Below are positions 1 through 5,973 of a DNA stretch of 6,425 nucleotides, one piece after another (position 1 is the first letter of the stretch; each line of letters opens with the position of its first letter). The stretch is taken from positions 1 through 6,425 of the forward strand of contig JBFFTZ010000157.1 in NCBI GenBank assembly GCA_041571575.1, in the 5' to 3' direction. The stretch comes from CAKZML01 sp041571575. GTDB taxonomy: Bacteria > Pseudomonadota > Gammaproteobacteria > Steroidobacterales > BM003. A model generated the notes under the pieces. The model was given only the letters and a program-made list of their open reading frames with translations. It ran no database searches and had not been told where the DNA came from. The translations under genes and the position numbers were made by a program.

Positions 1-182
1 AGTGTGGTGAAGACATGAAAGCCCACAAGGCCGAAGGCAAATGCGGTGAAGGCAAGTGTGGTGAAGACATGAAAGCCCACAAGGCCGAAGGCAAGTGTGG
101 TGAAGGCAAGTGTGGTGGTGAGAAAGCCGACAAGGCCGAAGGCAAATGCGGTGAAGGCAAGTGCGGTGGTGAGAAAGAATAA
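1..182 (+). CDS. HvfA-like EGKCG-repeat RiPP metallophore precursor, C-terminal part (5' end outside window)
   Basis: The reading frame starts with the codon at 3-5 and ends with TAA at 180-182, giving 59 visible residues. They contain six complete EGKCG motifs in three back-to-back pairs, plus the KCG end of a further motif at the window edge, and seven cysteines. Spacers are rich in Lys, Glu, Ala and His (EDMKAHKA, then GEKADKA). The protein is strongly hydrophilic with no aromatic residues. EGKCG repeats are the signature of the HvfA family: secreted precursor peptides whose motif cysteines are converted by an MNIO enzyme (HvfB, DUF692) with a partner (HvfC, DUF2063) into copper-binding oxazolone/thioamide groups. 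Family members carry an N-terminal signal peptide, which here would lie upstream of the window. Modification and copper binding are inferred from the motif only. No modification gene is visible here, and the next feature is a terminator, so this is the last gene of its transcript or a single-gene unit. A generic Cys-rich low-complexity protein is the alternative. Confidence 0.82.
   Translation, partial: CGEDMKAHKAEGKCGEGKCGEDMKAHKAEGKCGEGKCGGEKADKAEGKCGEGKCGGEKE
3..161 (+). repeat. Coding tandem repeat, units of 54, 54 and 51 bp
   Basis: Three head-to-tail units lie at 3-56, 57-110 and 111-161, each encoding one EGKCG pair plus its spacer. The first two units are 18 codons each and differ at only two bases, both synonymous (AAA TGC versus AAG TGT). 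The third unit is 17 codons and has a diverged spacer (GGEKADKA instead of GEDMKAHKA). All units are multiples of three, so gain or loss of a copy keeps the frame. The bases just before position 3 match the end of a unit, so the array probably continues upstream of the window. Confidence 0.93.
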
Positions 183-212
183 CGCCTGACCCTATGCTAC
201 AGCGTGTGGCAG

Positions 213-241
213 TTGCTAAAGTTTGGCTCGTGACCTGTAAG
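213..241 (+). promoter_or_regulatory. Weak candidate sigma-70 promoter for tag, overlapping the terminator
   Basis: TTGCTA at 213-218 (4 of 6 to the -35 consensus) and TGTAAG at 236-241 (4 of 6 to the -10 consensus) are exactly 17 bp apart. Transcription would start near 248, leaving a leader of about 40 bases before tag. The -10 element falls in the loop of the terminator hairpin. The match is modest and could be chance. It is listed because tag needs a promoter downstream of the terminator and I see no better candidate. Confidence 0.2.
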
Positions 242-261
242 GGTCACGGGCCATTTTTATT
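225..261 (+). terminator. Intrinsic (Rho-independent) terminator of the HvfA-like gene
   Basis: An 11-bp stem pairs 225-235 (GGCTCGTGACC) with 242-252 (GGTCACGGGCC), with one G-U wobble and a 6-base loop. ATTTTTATT follows directly at 253-261. It lies 43 bp after the TAA of the EGKCG-repeat gene and before tag, in the correct orientation for the upstream gene. It therefore separates the two transcripts, at least partly. Confidence 0.85.
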
Positions 262-289
262 CTGGAGTGATGAATCCCCGGGGTGATGG

Positions 290-883
290 ATGGGTGTTGT
301 CGATGACGGAAAATCACGTTGCCGTTGGGTAGAGGGTGGCAACGATCTGTATTACCACTACCATGATCATGAGTGGGGGGTGCCGGTTCGCAATGATCGG
401 CAACAATTCGAATTCCTGATACTCGAGGGTGCCCAGGCCGGATTAAGTTGGGCGACCGTACTGAACAGGCGTGAGGGCTACCGCAAGGCGTTTTGTAATT
501 TCGATCCCCAGTTGGTTGCCGAATTCGATGACCAGAAAATCCAGCAGTTGCTGCAGGACACCGGGATTATTCGCAATCGCCTGAAGGTGGCTGCTGCGGT
601 GACCAATGCCAGGGCGTTTCTGCAAGTGCAGCAGGAGTTCGGCAGCTTCAACGAATACATCTGGGCTTTTGTCGCCGGCAGGCCTATCCAGAACCGCTGG
701 AAAACCCATGAGCAGATGCCTGCCACCTCCGAGCAGTCCGATGCCTTGTCCCGGGATCTTCGCAAGCGGGGTTTCAAGTTTGTCGGCAGCACCATTATGT
801 ACGCACACATGCAGGCGGCCGGGCTGGTCAACGATCATCAAACGGATTGTTTCAGGCATGCAGAGTGCGCGCGTCTCGCGTAG
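290..883 (+). CDS. tag: DNA-3-methyladenine glycosylase I (Tag)
   Basis: Tag is a cytoplasmic base-excision-repair enzyme that cleaves 3-methyladenine from alkylated DNA. The 197-residue protein aligns by eye along its whole length with E. coli Tag (187 residues). The zinc-site ligands of the family are present: Cys11, His25 (in YHDHEWG), His183 (in VNDH) and Cys187. The base-pocket segment LEGAQAGLSW (residues 45-54) supplies Glu46 and Trp54, equivalent to E. coli Glu38 and Trp46. The segments DTGIIRNR and KRGFKFVGSTI are also typical of the family. The start is fixed at ATG 290, because a TGA lies in frame at 284 and no other start codon precedes Cys11. The ribosome site is poor: GGGG at 280-283, six bases upstream. 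The gene stands alone between a terminator and the MAPEG gene. The C-terminus runs about ten residues past the last zinc ligand, as is common. Confidence 0.96.
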   Translation: MGVVDDGKSRCRWVEGGNDLYYHYHDHEWGVPVRNDRQQFEFLILEGAQAGLSWATVLNRREGYRKAFCNFDPQLVAEFDDQKIQQLLQDTGIIRNRLKVAAAVTNARAFLQVQQEFGSFNEYIWAFVAGRPIQNRWKTHEQMPATSEQSDALSRDLRKRGFKFVGSTIMYAHMQAAGLVNDHQTDCFRHAECARLA

Positions 884-976
884 CACAAGGTATTTGGCCG
901 GGTATGCCGCGCCCGTTCCGGTCGTGTTAGTCTAGCCCGCTGAATTCAACCCATAGGCTTCCGAGAGGCTCGCAGC

Positions 977-1372
977 ATGATTAACCTGGTACCCGTCACT
1001 ACCCTTTACGCCTCCTTGTGTGCCCTGTTGTTGCTTGGGCTCTCATACCGGGTGGTGCGCTTTCGCCAGACCCTGGGGGTTAATCTCGGAACTGCCGAAA
1101 AGCCGGATCTCGAGCGCGCAATCCGTGTCCAGGCGAACTTCGTTGAGTACGTGCCCACCATTTTGTTTCTGCTGTTGCTGGCGGAACTCAACCACCTGGC
1201 TGGCTGGCTGCTGCATGTCGCCGGTGCCGGCATATTCATCGCCCGCATCATGCATGCCTGGGGTCTGGCCTCGAGCAAGGGCACCAGCTTCGGCCGTTTT
1301 TACGGGACGCTATTCACCTGGGTAATATTGCTGGCCCTGGCGATCGGCAACCTGGTCCTTCTGTTTCTCTAG
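977..1372 (+). CDS. MAPEG family small membrane protein
   Basis: The 131-residue protein has four predicted membrane helices at roughly residues 3-23, 55-72, 74-95 and 110-131. This is the topology and size of the MAPEG family (membrane-associated proteins in eicosanoid and glutathione metabolism). The family signature is visible between helices 1 and 2 as R50-x-Q52-x-N54-x-x-E57-Y58-x-P60, preceded by a polar cytoplasmic loop (NLGTAEKPDLERA). It resembles bacterial YecN-type members, which are inner-membrane proteins of mostly unproven function. Glutathione-dependent activity is known for some relatives but cannot be claimed here. ATG 977 is preceded by GAGAGG at 963-968 with an 8-base spacer, a good ribosome site. 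The 93 bp upstream, after tag, contain no promoter or terminator I can defend. The gene converges on hemF. Confidence 0.88.
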   Translation: MINLVPVTTLYASLCALLLLGLSYRVVRFRQTLGVNLGTAEKPDLERAIRVQANFVEYVPTILFLLLLAELNHLAGWLLHVAGAGIFIARIMHAWGLASSKGTSFGRFYGTLFTWVILLALAIGNLVLLFL

Positions 1373-1378
1373 AGGCGC

Positions 1379-1395
1379 AGGCCCGGCTCAGGCCT
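1379..1395. other. Small inverted repeat between the convergent MAPEG and hemF genes
   Basis: AGGCC at 1379-1383 and GGCCT at 1391-1395 form a perfect 5-bp stem around a 7-base loop that contains the hemF stop codon. It is the only hairpin I see in the 15-bp convergent gap. It lacks a T-run on either strand, so it is at best a weak bidirectional end structure. Confidence 0.2.
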
Positions 1396-2317
1396 CGGCT
1401 TCGCCCAGCCAGTCCCGGGGGCGCAAGAACTCCTCATACAATTCGGCCTCGGCAGTGCCGGGCTCGGGTTGCCAGTTGTACTGCCAGCGAACCAGGGGAG
1501 GCATGGACATGAGGATGGACTCGGTGCGTCCGCCCGACTGCAGCCCGAAAATCGTGCCCCGGTCATAAATCAGGTTGAACTCGACGTAGCGTCCGCGTCG
1601 GTAGAGTTGGAATTGGCGTTGCTCGTCGGTGTACGGCATATCCTTGCGACGCTTGACGATGGGGACATAACCGGTCAGGAAATGATCGCCCACGCTGCGC
1701 AGGAAGGCGAAGCAGGTATCGAAATCCCACTGGTTCAAATCATCGAAAAACAGTCCGCCTACGCCACGGGGTTCATCACGGTGCTTGAGGTAAAAATACT
1801 CGTCGCACCATTGCTTGTAGCGCGGGTAGACATCGTCGCCAAACGCAATACAGGCGGCCCTGGCATTGCGGTGCCATTCCACCACGTCCTCGCGGAAGGC
1901 GTAATAGGGCGTGAGGTCGAAACCGCCGCCAAACCACCAGACAGGATCTTCGCCTTCCTTGTGTGCCACGAAAAAACGAACATTTGCATGACTGGTCGGG
2001 ACCATGGGATTCAGGGGGTGAATTACCAGTGATACACCCATGGCCTCCCAACGCCTGCCGGCAAGCTCGGGGCGTCTCTGGGTCGCCGAGGGCGGAAGTG
2101 AACTGCCCATAACATGGGAAAAGCCCACGCCGGCTTGTTCAAATACCGCGCCTCCGCTCAGCACCCGGCTCTCCCCGCCCCCGCCTTCAGGCCGATCCCA
2201 ACTCTCGCGCTGAAAGCGGGCGCCACCATCCAGGTTTTCCAGGTTCTCGGTAATACGGTTTTGCAGGTCCCTGAGGAACTGCTTGACCTGATCCACCGGT
2301 ATGCTCGGGGTTGTCAT
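1388..2317 (-). CDS. hemF: Oxygen-dependent coproporphyrinogen III oxidase (HemF)
   Basis: HemF uses O2 to decarboxylate two propionates of coproporphyrinogen III to vinyl groups, giving protoporphyrinogen IX in haem synthesis. It is a soluble cytoplasmic enzyme. The 309-residue protein is close to E. coli HemF (299). Recognisable blocks are GGESRVLSGGAVFEQAGV (47-64), the HPxNPxxPxxHxNxR block (100-114), WWFGGGFDLTPYY (127-139), RGVGGLFFDDL (184-194), and a C-terminal block with EFNLIYDRGTIFGLQSGGR (246-264). The conserved histidines His100, His110, His149 and His179 are all present. AAGGAG (minus strand, 2325-2330) lies seven bases before the ATG. The start codon overlaps the tsaC stop by four bases (ATGA), so translation is probably coupled. 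It is the last gene of the minus-strand cluster and needs oxygen, which implies an aerobic or facultative host. Confidence 0.97.
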   Translation of the reverse strand: MTTPSIPVDQVKQFLRDLQNRITENLENLDGGARFQRESWDRPEGGGGESRVLSGGAVFEQAGVGFSHVMGSSLPPSATQRRPELAGRRWEAMGVSLVIHPLNPMVPTSHANVRFFVAHKEGEDPVWWFGGGFDLTPYYAFREDVVEWHRNARAACIAFGDDVYPRYKQWCDEYFYLKHRDEPRGVGGLFFDDLNQWDFDTCFAFLRSVGDHFLTGYVPIVKRRKDMPYTDEQRQFQLYRRGRYVEFNLIYDRGTIFGLQSGGRTESILMSMPPLVRWQYNWQPEPGTAEAELYEEFLRPRDWLGEAEA

Positions 2318-2886
2318 TCACAGGCTCCTTCTTCTGCCGGCCTGAGGATTTTTCCTGTTAATGCTTCACGTACTTCTGTGGGTCCTTTCTGTCCACCCAG
2401 TTTTCCCGGGACAATATCATCCACGTCCATTCCAAAACGCAGGCGGGTCTCAAGGACGGAGCGTGCGGGCTGACGACCGCTTCTATTCGCACTGGTGGAA
2501 ACCAGCGCGCTATCAGCGGCTTCGCACAATGCCCGTACCACCGGGTGGGCTGACACTCGCAGGGCGATGGTGGTTCTGCCGCCGGTGAGTTCTTCTCCCA
2601 CGTCTTCCGCTGCCGGGACCACCCAGGTCACCGGTCCGGGCCAGCTATCAAGCATCCTGGCCAGGGCTTTTTCCGGAAGTTCGCCGATGAACGGCTCCAC
2701 TTGCTGAAAGTTCGCAGCCACCAGGATCAAGCCCTTGTCCGGGGCGCGGTGCTTGATGTCGAGCAGGTACTCGATAGCGTCGGTTTCATGGGGCAGGCAA
2801 CCCAGTCCCCAGACTCCCTCTGTAGGATAAGCAATTACGCCGCCCTGCCACAATATATGGGCAGCTTGTCGAATACGATAGTTCAT
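2314..2886 (-). CDS. tsaC: Threonylcarbamoyl-AMP synthase (TsaC/YrdC)
   Basis: TsaC makes threonylcarbamoyl-AMP from threonine, bicarbonate and ATP. This is the first step of N6-threonylcarbamoyladenosine (t6A37) formation in ANN-decoding tRNAs, completed by TsaB, TsaD and TsaE. At 190 residues it is a single YrdC domain, the same length as E. coli TsaC, without the extra C-terminal domain of Sua5. Visible motifs are the nucleotide-site segment YPTEGVWGLGC (20-30), K45-x-R47-xxx-K51-G (the KxR signature), SWPGPVTWVVP (81-91), TIALRVSAHP (106-115) and STSANRSG (130-137). The start at 2886 is preceded by AAGGA with a spacer of about nine bases. It follows topA after 40 bp and overlaps hemF by four bases. 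Confidence 0.95.
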   Translation of the reverse strand: MNYRIRQAAHILWQGGVIAYPTEGVWGLGCLPHETDAIEYLLDIKHRAPDKGLILVAANFQQVEPFIGELPEKALARMLDSWPGPVTWVVPAAEDVGEELTGGRTTIALRVSAHPVVRALCEAADSALVSTSANRSGRQPARSVLETRLRFGMDVDDIVPGKLGGQKGPTEVREALTGKILRPAEEGACE

Positions 2887-2907
2887 GCCGGATGTCCTTA
2901 CACCAGC

Positions 2908-2929
2908 TGACGGCCCCCGGGGCGCGTCA
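2908..2929 (-). other. GC-rich hairpin at the topA stop codon
   Basis: TGACG and CGTCA arms flank a GCCC/GGGC inner stem with one bulged C and a 3-base loop. The structure begins with the topA TGA itself. No T-run follows, so it is not a typical intrinsic terminator. It sits in the topA-tsaC gap, just upstream of the tsaC ribosome site, and could stabilise the topA mRNA end or modulate tsaC. Its function is speculative. Confidence 0.3.
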
Positions 2930-5425
2930 GGCCTTTGAGTCCTCGGTCTTCACCGCAGCTTTTTTCTTGCCGGTGGATTTCTTGCTCGCAGCCTTTTTCT
3001 TCGCTTTCTTCTTGGTCACTTTCTTCTTGGCCACCTTCTTCCTGGTGACCTTTTTCTTGGTTGTCGCTTTCTTGGCGACTTTCTTCTTGGCGCTCACTTT
3101 TCGGCCACCACGGCCCTTGGGCTCGGGCGCGGCCAGCAGCATGGCCTGGCACTCTTCCAGGGTCAGTTTGCTGGGGTCCTGTTCCTTGGCGATCCGGGCT
3201 TTCTTCTTGCTTGCGTCGGTGACGAAAGGTCCCCAGCGTCCCTTCAGGACCTGGATGCCTTCCTCTTCAAAATTCAGTATCAGCCTTTCCGCGTCCGCCT
3301 GTTTCTTCTCGTTCACCACTTCCAGGGCTCTTTCGGGAGTGATGGTATAGGGGTCATCGGTCTTGAGGCTGGCAAAGTTGCTGCCGTAGCGCACGTAAGG
3401 ACCAAAGCGCCCGATAGCCACAGACATGGGCTCGCCCTCGGGGGTTTCTCCCAGGTCCCGCGGCAGTTCGAACAGTGTCAGCGCCTCTTCCAGGGTGATG
3501 TCGGACATACGTTGTCCGGGGCGCAGGCCGGCAAACTTCGGCTTGTCCTCGTCATCCCGGGAACCGATCTGGGCAAAAGCCCCGTATCGGCCCAGGCGGA
3601 TGCTTACCGGCTTGCCAGTTGCAGGGTCTGTACCCAGCGGGATGGACGGGTTCGCCTCGTCCCTGGGGATTTCCTTGCTCTGTTCCACCAGTTCCTCGAA
3701 CGGTTTCCAGAACTGTCCCATCAGGGGCAGCCAGTCCTCTTCGCCACGGGATACCGCATCCAACTCGTCTTCCAGGCGGGCCGTAAAATCGTAATCTACG
3801 TAGCGCTCGAAATACCTGGTCAGGAAACGGTTAACGCCGATCCCGCGGTCAGTGGGGAAGAAGCGCCTACCGTCCAGTTCCGCATAGTCCTTGTTTTTCA
3901 GGGTCTGGATAATGCTGGCGTAGGTGGACGGGCGGCCAATGCCGTGTTCTTCCAGAGACTTCACCAGGCTGGCTTCTGAATAACGAGGCGGCGGCTCGGT
4001 GAAGTGCTGTTCGGTAACAATTTGCTGCAGGGTAAGGGTGTCGCCTTCTTCCATGGCCGGAAGGATCCGATCCTGGCCATTGGCATCGCCTTCCCTGGCC
4101 GAAGGCTGCGAGCCCTTGCTTTCCTGGTAGACGGCCATGAAGCCGGGCTCCACCAGTATCGAGCCGTTGGCCCGGAAACGATGACGCCTGTCACCGTCGG
4201 GACCAGCCAGCAAATCTACCGCAACGGTATCGTAAACGGCGGGGATCATCTGGCAGGCAATGGACCGACGCCAGATCAGTTCATACAGCCGGAACTGGTC
4301 GGCATCTATCTTGCCCCTGAGATCGTCAGGAGTAATGGATGCCTGGGCGGGGCGAACCGCTTCATGGGCTTCCTGGGCATTCTTCGACTTTGTTTTGAAC
4401 AGCCGGTGTTCCGCGGGGACCCGATCAGCACCGTATCGCTCTGAAATGACGCTGCGGATTTCATTGATGGCTTCCGCGGCCAGGCTGACTGAGTCAGTAC
4501 GCATATAGGTGATCAGGCCTACCGGGCCGTCACCGAAATCCACGCCCTCATACAGGCGTTGAGCCAGCATCATGGTGCGCTGGGCACCAAAGCCCAGTTT
4601 GCGGCTGGCATCCTGTTGCAGGGTAGATGTGGTGAACGGCGGTGCCGGGTTGCGCCGGCGCTGCTTCTTCTGAATTTCCGAGACTGTCAGCTTGCCATTG
4701 GCGGCAGCGGCCAGGGTTTCCTCAACCTCGTGTGCAGCACCACCGCTCTCGAAGCTGAATTGCTCGACCTTCTCTCCCTTGTATTCAGCCAGGCGGGCCG
4801 AAAAACTCGTCGCGTTCTTCGCCACGGTAGCTTCTACCGACCAGAATTCCCGACGCTGAAAGGCCCTGATCTCGTCCTCACGCTCTACGATCAGTCGCAG
4901 GGCGGGACTTTGCACGCGGCCGGCGGACAGGCCGGGAAAGAACTTGCGCCATAGCAGGGGAGAAAGGTTGAAACCCACCAGGTAATCCAGGGCTCGCCGA
5001 GCCTGCTGGGCATTAATAAGGTCGATGGATAATTCCCTGGGGTTCTCGATCGCCTCACGCACGGCGTCCTGGGTGATCTGGTAGAACTCTACCCGGTAAA
5101 CCGCCTTGTTCTCGAGATCGCCCTGCTCCTTGAGATGCTCGAGCAAATGCCACGAGATCGCCTCACCCTCGCGATCAGGGTCAGTCGCGAGGTACAGGGC
5201 ATCAGCCTTTTTCAAAGCTTTCCGGATGGCGCTGACGTGCTTGATATTCTTGTCGATGAGCGCGTACTTCATGGCGAACTCGTGCTCGGGGTCTACCGCG
5301 CCTTCCTTGGGAACCAGGTCGCGTACGTGGCCATAGGAGGCCATGACCTGGAAATCCTTCCCGAGGTATTTCTTGATGGTTTTCGCCTTGGCCGGCGACT
5401 CTACAATGACAAGATTCTTGGACAT
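2927..5425 (-). CDS. topA: DNA topoisomerase I (TopA), zinc-ribbon-less form with lysine-rich tail
   Basis: Type IA topoisomerase that relaxes negative supercoils by cutting one strand through a 5'-phosphotyrosine link. The 832 residues divide as follows. The TOPRIM domain (about 1-150) has Glu10 (VIVESPAKAKTI) and the DxDxE triad Asp82/Asp84/Glu86 in TDPDREGEAI. The core gate domains follow (about 150-590), with catalytic Tyr307 and Arg309 in LITYMRTDS and the HGIGRPSTYA segment (494-503). Three C-terminal glycine-aromatic repeats lie near 594-650, 660-705 and 718-763 (LGRYGAFAQIG, IGRFGPYVRYG, KGRWGPFV). The end is a basic tail, residues 778-832, with 26 Lys in 55 residues. I find only two cysteines (391 and 759), so the Cys4 zinc ribbons of E. 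coli TopA (865 residues) are absent. The tail may provide DNA or RNA polymerase contacts; this is inference. The ribosome site is weak (GAGAGAAG, rather far from the ATG at 5425). The start is supported by the conserved N-terminus. smg lies 68 bp upstream. Confidence 0.97.
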   Translation of the reverse strand: MSKNLVIVESPAKAKTIKKYLGKDFQVMASYGHVRDLVPKEGAVDPEHEFAMKYALIDKNIKHVSAIRKALKKADALYLATDPDREGEAISWHLLEHLKEQGDLENKAVYRVEFYQITQDAVREAIENPRELSIDLINAQQARRALDYLVGFNLSPLLWRKFFPGLSAGRVQSPALRLIVEREDEIRAFQRREFWSVEATVAKNATSFSARLAEYKGEKVEQFSFESGGAAHEVEETLAAAANGKLTVSEIQKKQRRRNPAPPFTTSTLQQDASRKLGFGAQRTMMLAQRLYEGVDFGDGPVGLITYMRTDSVSLAAEAINEIRSVISERYGADRVPAEHRLFKTKSKNAQEAHEAVRPAQASITPDDLRGKIDADQFRLYELIWRRSIACQMIPAVYDTVAVDLLAGPDGDRRHRFRANGSILVEPGFMAVYQESKGSQPSAREGDANGQDRILPAMEEGDTLTLQQIVTEQHFTEPPPRYSEASLVKSLEEHGIGRPSTYASIIQTLKNKDYAELDGRRFFPTDRGIGVNRFLTRYFERYVDYDFTARLEDELDAVSRGEEDWLPLMGQFWKPFEELVEQSKEIPRDEANPSIPLGTDPATGKPVSIRLGRYGAFAQIGSRDDEDKPKFAGLRPGQRMSDITLEEALTLFELPRDLGETPEGEPMSVAIGRFGPYVRYGSNFASLKTDDPYTITPERALEVVNEKKQADAERLILNFEEEGIQVLKGRWGPFVTDASKKKARIAKEQDPSKLTLEECQAMLLAAPEPKGRGGRKVSAKKKVAKKATTKKKVTRKKVAKKKVTKKKAKKKAASKKSTGKKKAAVKTEDSKA

Positions 5426-5493
5426 CAGCAGTTCAGGCTTCTCTCGTTATGATTCGGTTCGGATTGAATTTTTCTAGTCGATCAACGCGGCAC

Positions 5494-5973
5494 TTAATGC
5501 AGCAAGCCCGGGTTTTCATCGAAAACCAGGTCTTCCATCCGGGCATAGGCGGTTTCCTGACCCGGCTGGCTAAACAGCACCATCAGCACCACCCACTTGA
5601 TTTGTTCGATATCGACTTCGTCTGTTCCCAGTGCCATCAAGCGATCAATCAGCAGCTCACGTTGCTCCGCCGACAAGATACCAATTTGTTCCAGGTAGAT
5701 GATGTAGCCCTGGGCGTGGATATCCAGGTGGGCGCGTTCTACATCGTTGAAAATCCGGCAGGCCCGCGCGGTCGGAGCGCGCAGGCGGGAGATGTCGGGC
5801 CCGTCAGTCAGGCCGTCTAACCAGTCCAGGGCGCGATCGATTTCACGGTTATGGAAGCCCGCCCGCTCCAATTCACCCTTCAGGGCGGACCTGTCGGGTT
5901 CGTTGTCGGCGCCTTCGTCCGTCATGTATGTCTCGAACAGGTACATGAGTACATCGAGCACGTCTTGCTTCAT
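5494..5973 (-). CDS. smg: Smg family protein (DUF494)
   Basis: The 159-residue protein matches the Smg/DUF494 family (E. coli Smg is 157 residues), which is found mainly in gamma- and betaproteobacteria. Its biochemical function is not known. Visible family segments are the N-terminus MKQDVLDVLMYLFETY, the acidic ELERAGFHNREIDRALDWLDGL (34-55), an RIFNDVER block near 73-80, GYIIYLEQIGIL (89-100) and the C-terminal IKWVVLMVLFSQPGQE (125-140). It is predicted to be mostly alpha-helical and acidic, with no signal peptide or membrane span. AGAGG on the minus strand lies eight bases before the ATG. The start overlaps the dprA stop by four bases (ATGA). The constant linkage with dprA and topA in many genomes hints at a DNA-related role but does not prove it. 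Confidence 0.95.
   Translation of the reverse strand: MKQDVLDVLMYLFETYMTDEGADNEPDRSALKGELERAGFHNREIDRALDWLDGLTDGPDISRLRAPTARACRIFNDVERAHLDIHAQGYIIYLEQIGILSAEQRELLIDRLMALGTDEVDIEQIKWVVLMVLFSQPGQETAYARMEDLVFDENPGLLH

Noticed and set aside
1..182. CRISPR array or noncoding satellite repeat
   Set aside because: Units are adjacent with no unique spacers, are multiples of three and encode a consistent EGKCG peptide with mostly synonymous differences, so they are coding repeats.
443..886. 147-codon open frame antisense to tag
   Set aside because: It overlaps tag, which is well supported by its zinc and base-pocket residues. The antisense product has no family features.
884..976. Promoter or terminator between tag and the MAPEG gene
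   Set aside because: No -35/-10 pair with acceptable spacing and no hairpin followed by a T-run could be found, only a loose GGCCGG/CCGGTC pairing with a long loop.
1469..2032. 187-codon open frame antisense to hemF
   Set aside because: It lies wholly inside hemF, which has full conserved blocks. The frame is open because of GC-biased codon use and shows no recognisable domain.
2892..3350. Plus-strand open frame encoding a very hydrophobic, membrane-like protein (FFL/TFFLA repeats)
   Set aside because: It is the antisense image of the lysine-rich topA tail: AAG codons read backwards give CTT/TTC (Leu/Phe). There is no family signature, and topA is certain on the other strand.
4004..4444. 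146-codon plus-strand open frame inside topA
   Set aside because: It is a shadow of topA; the minus-strand protein is continuous and conserved through this stretch.
5426..5493. Promoter for topA in the smg-topA gap
   Set aside because: TTGATC and CATAAC on the minus strand resemble promoter boxes but are about 28 bp apart, too far for a sigma-70 promoter.
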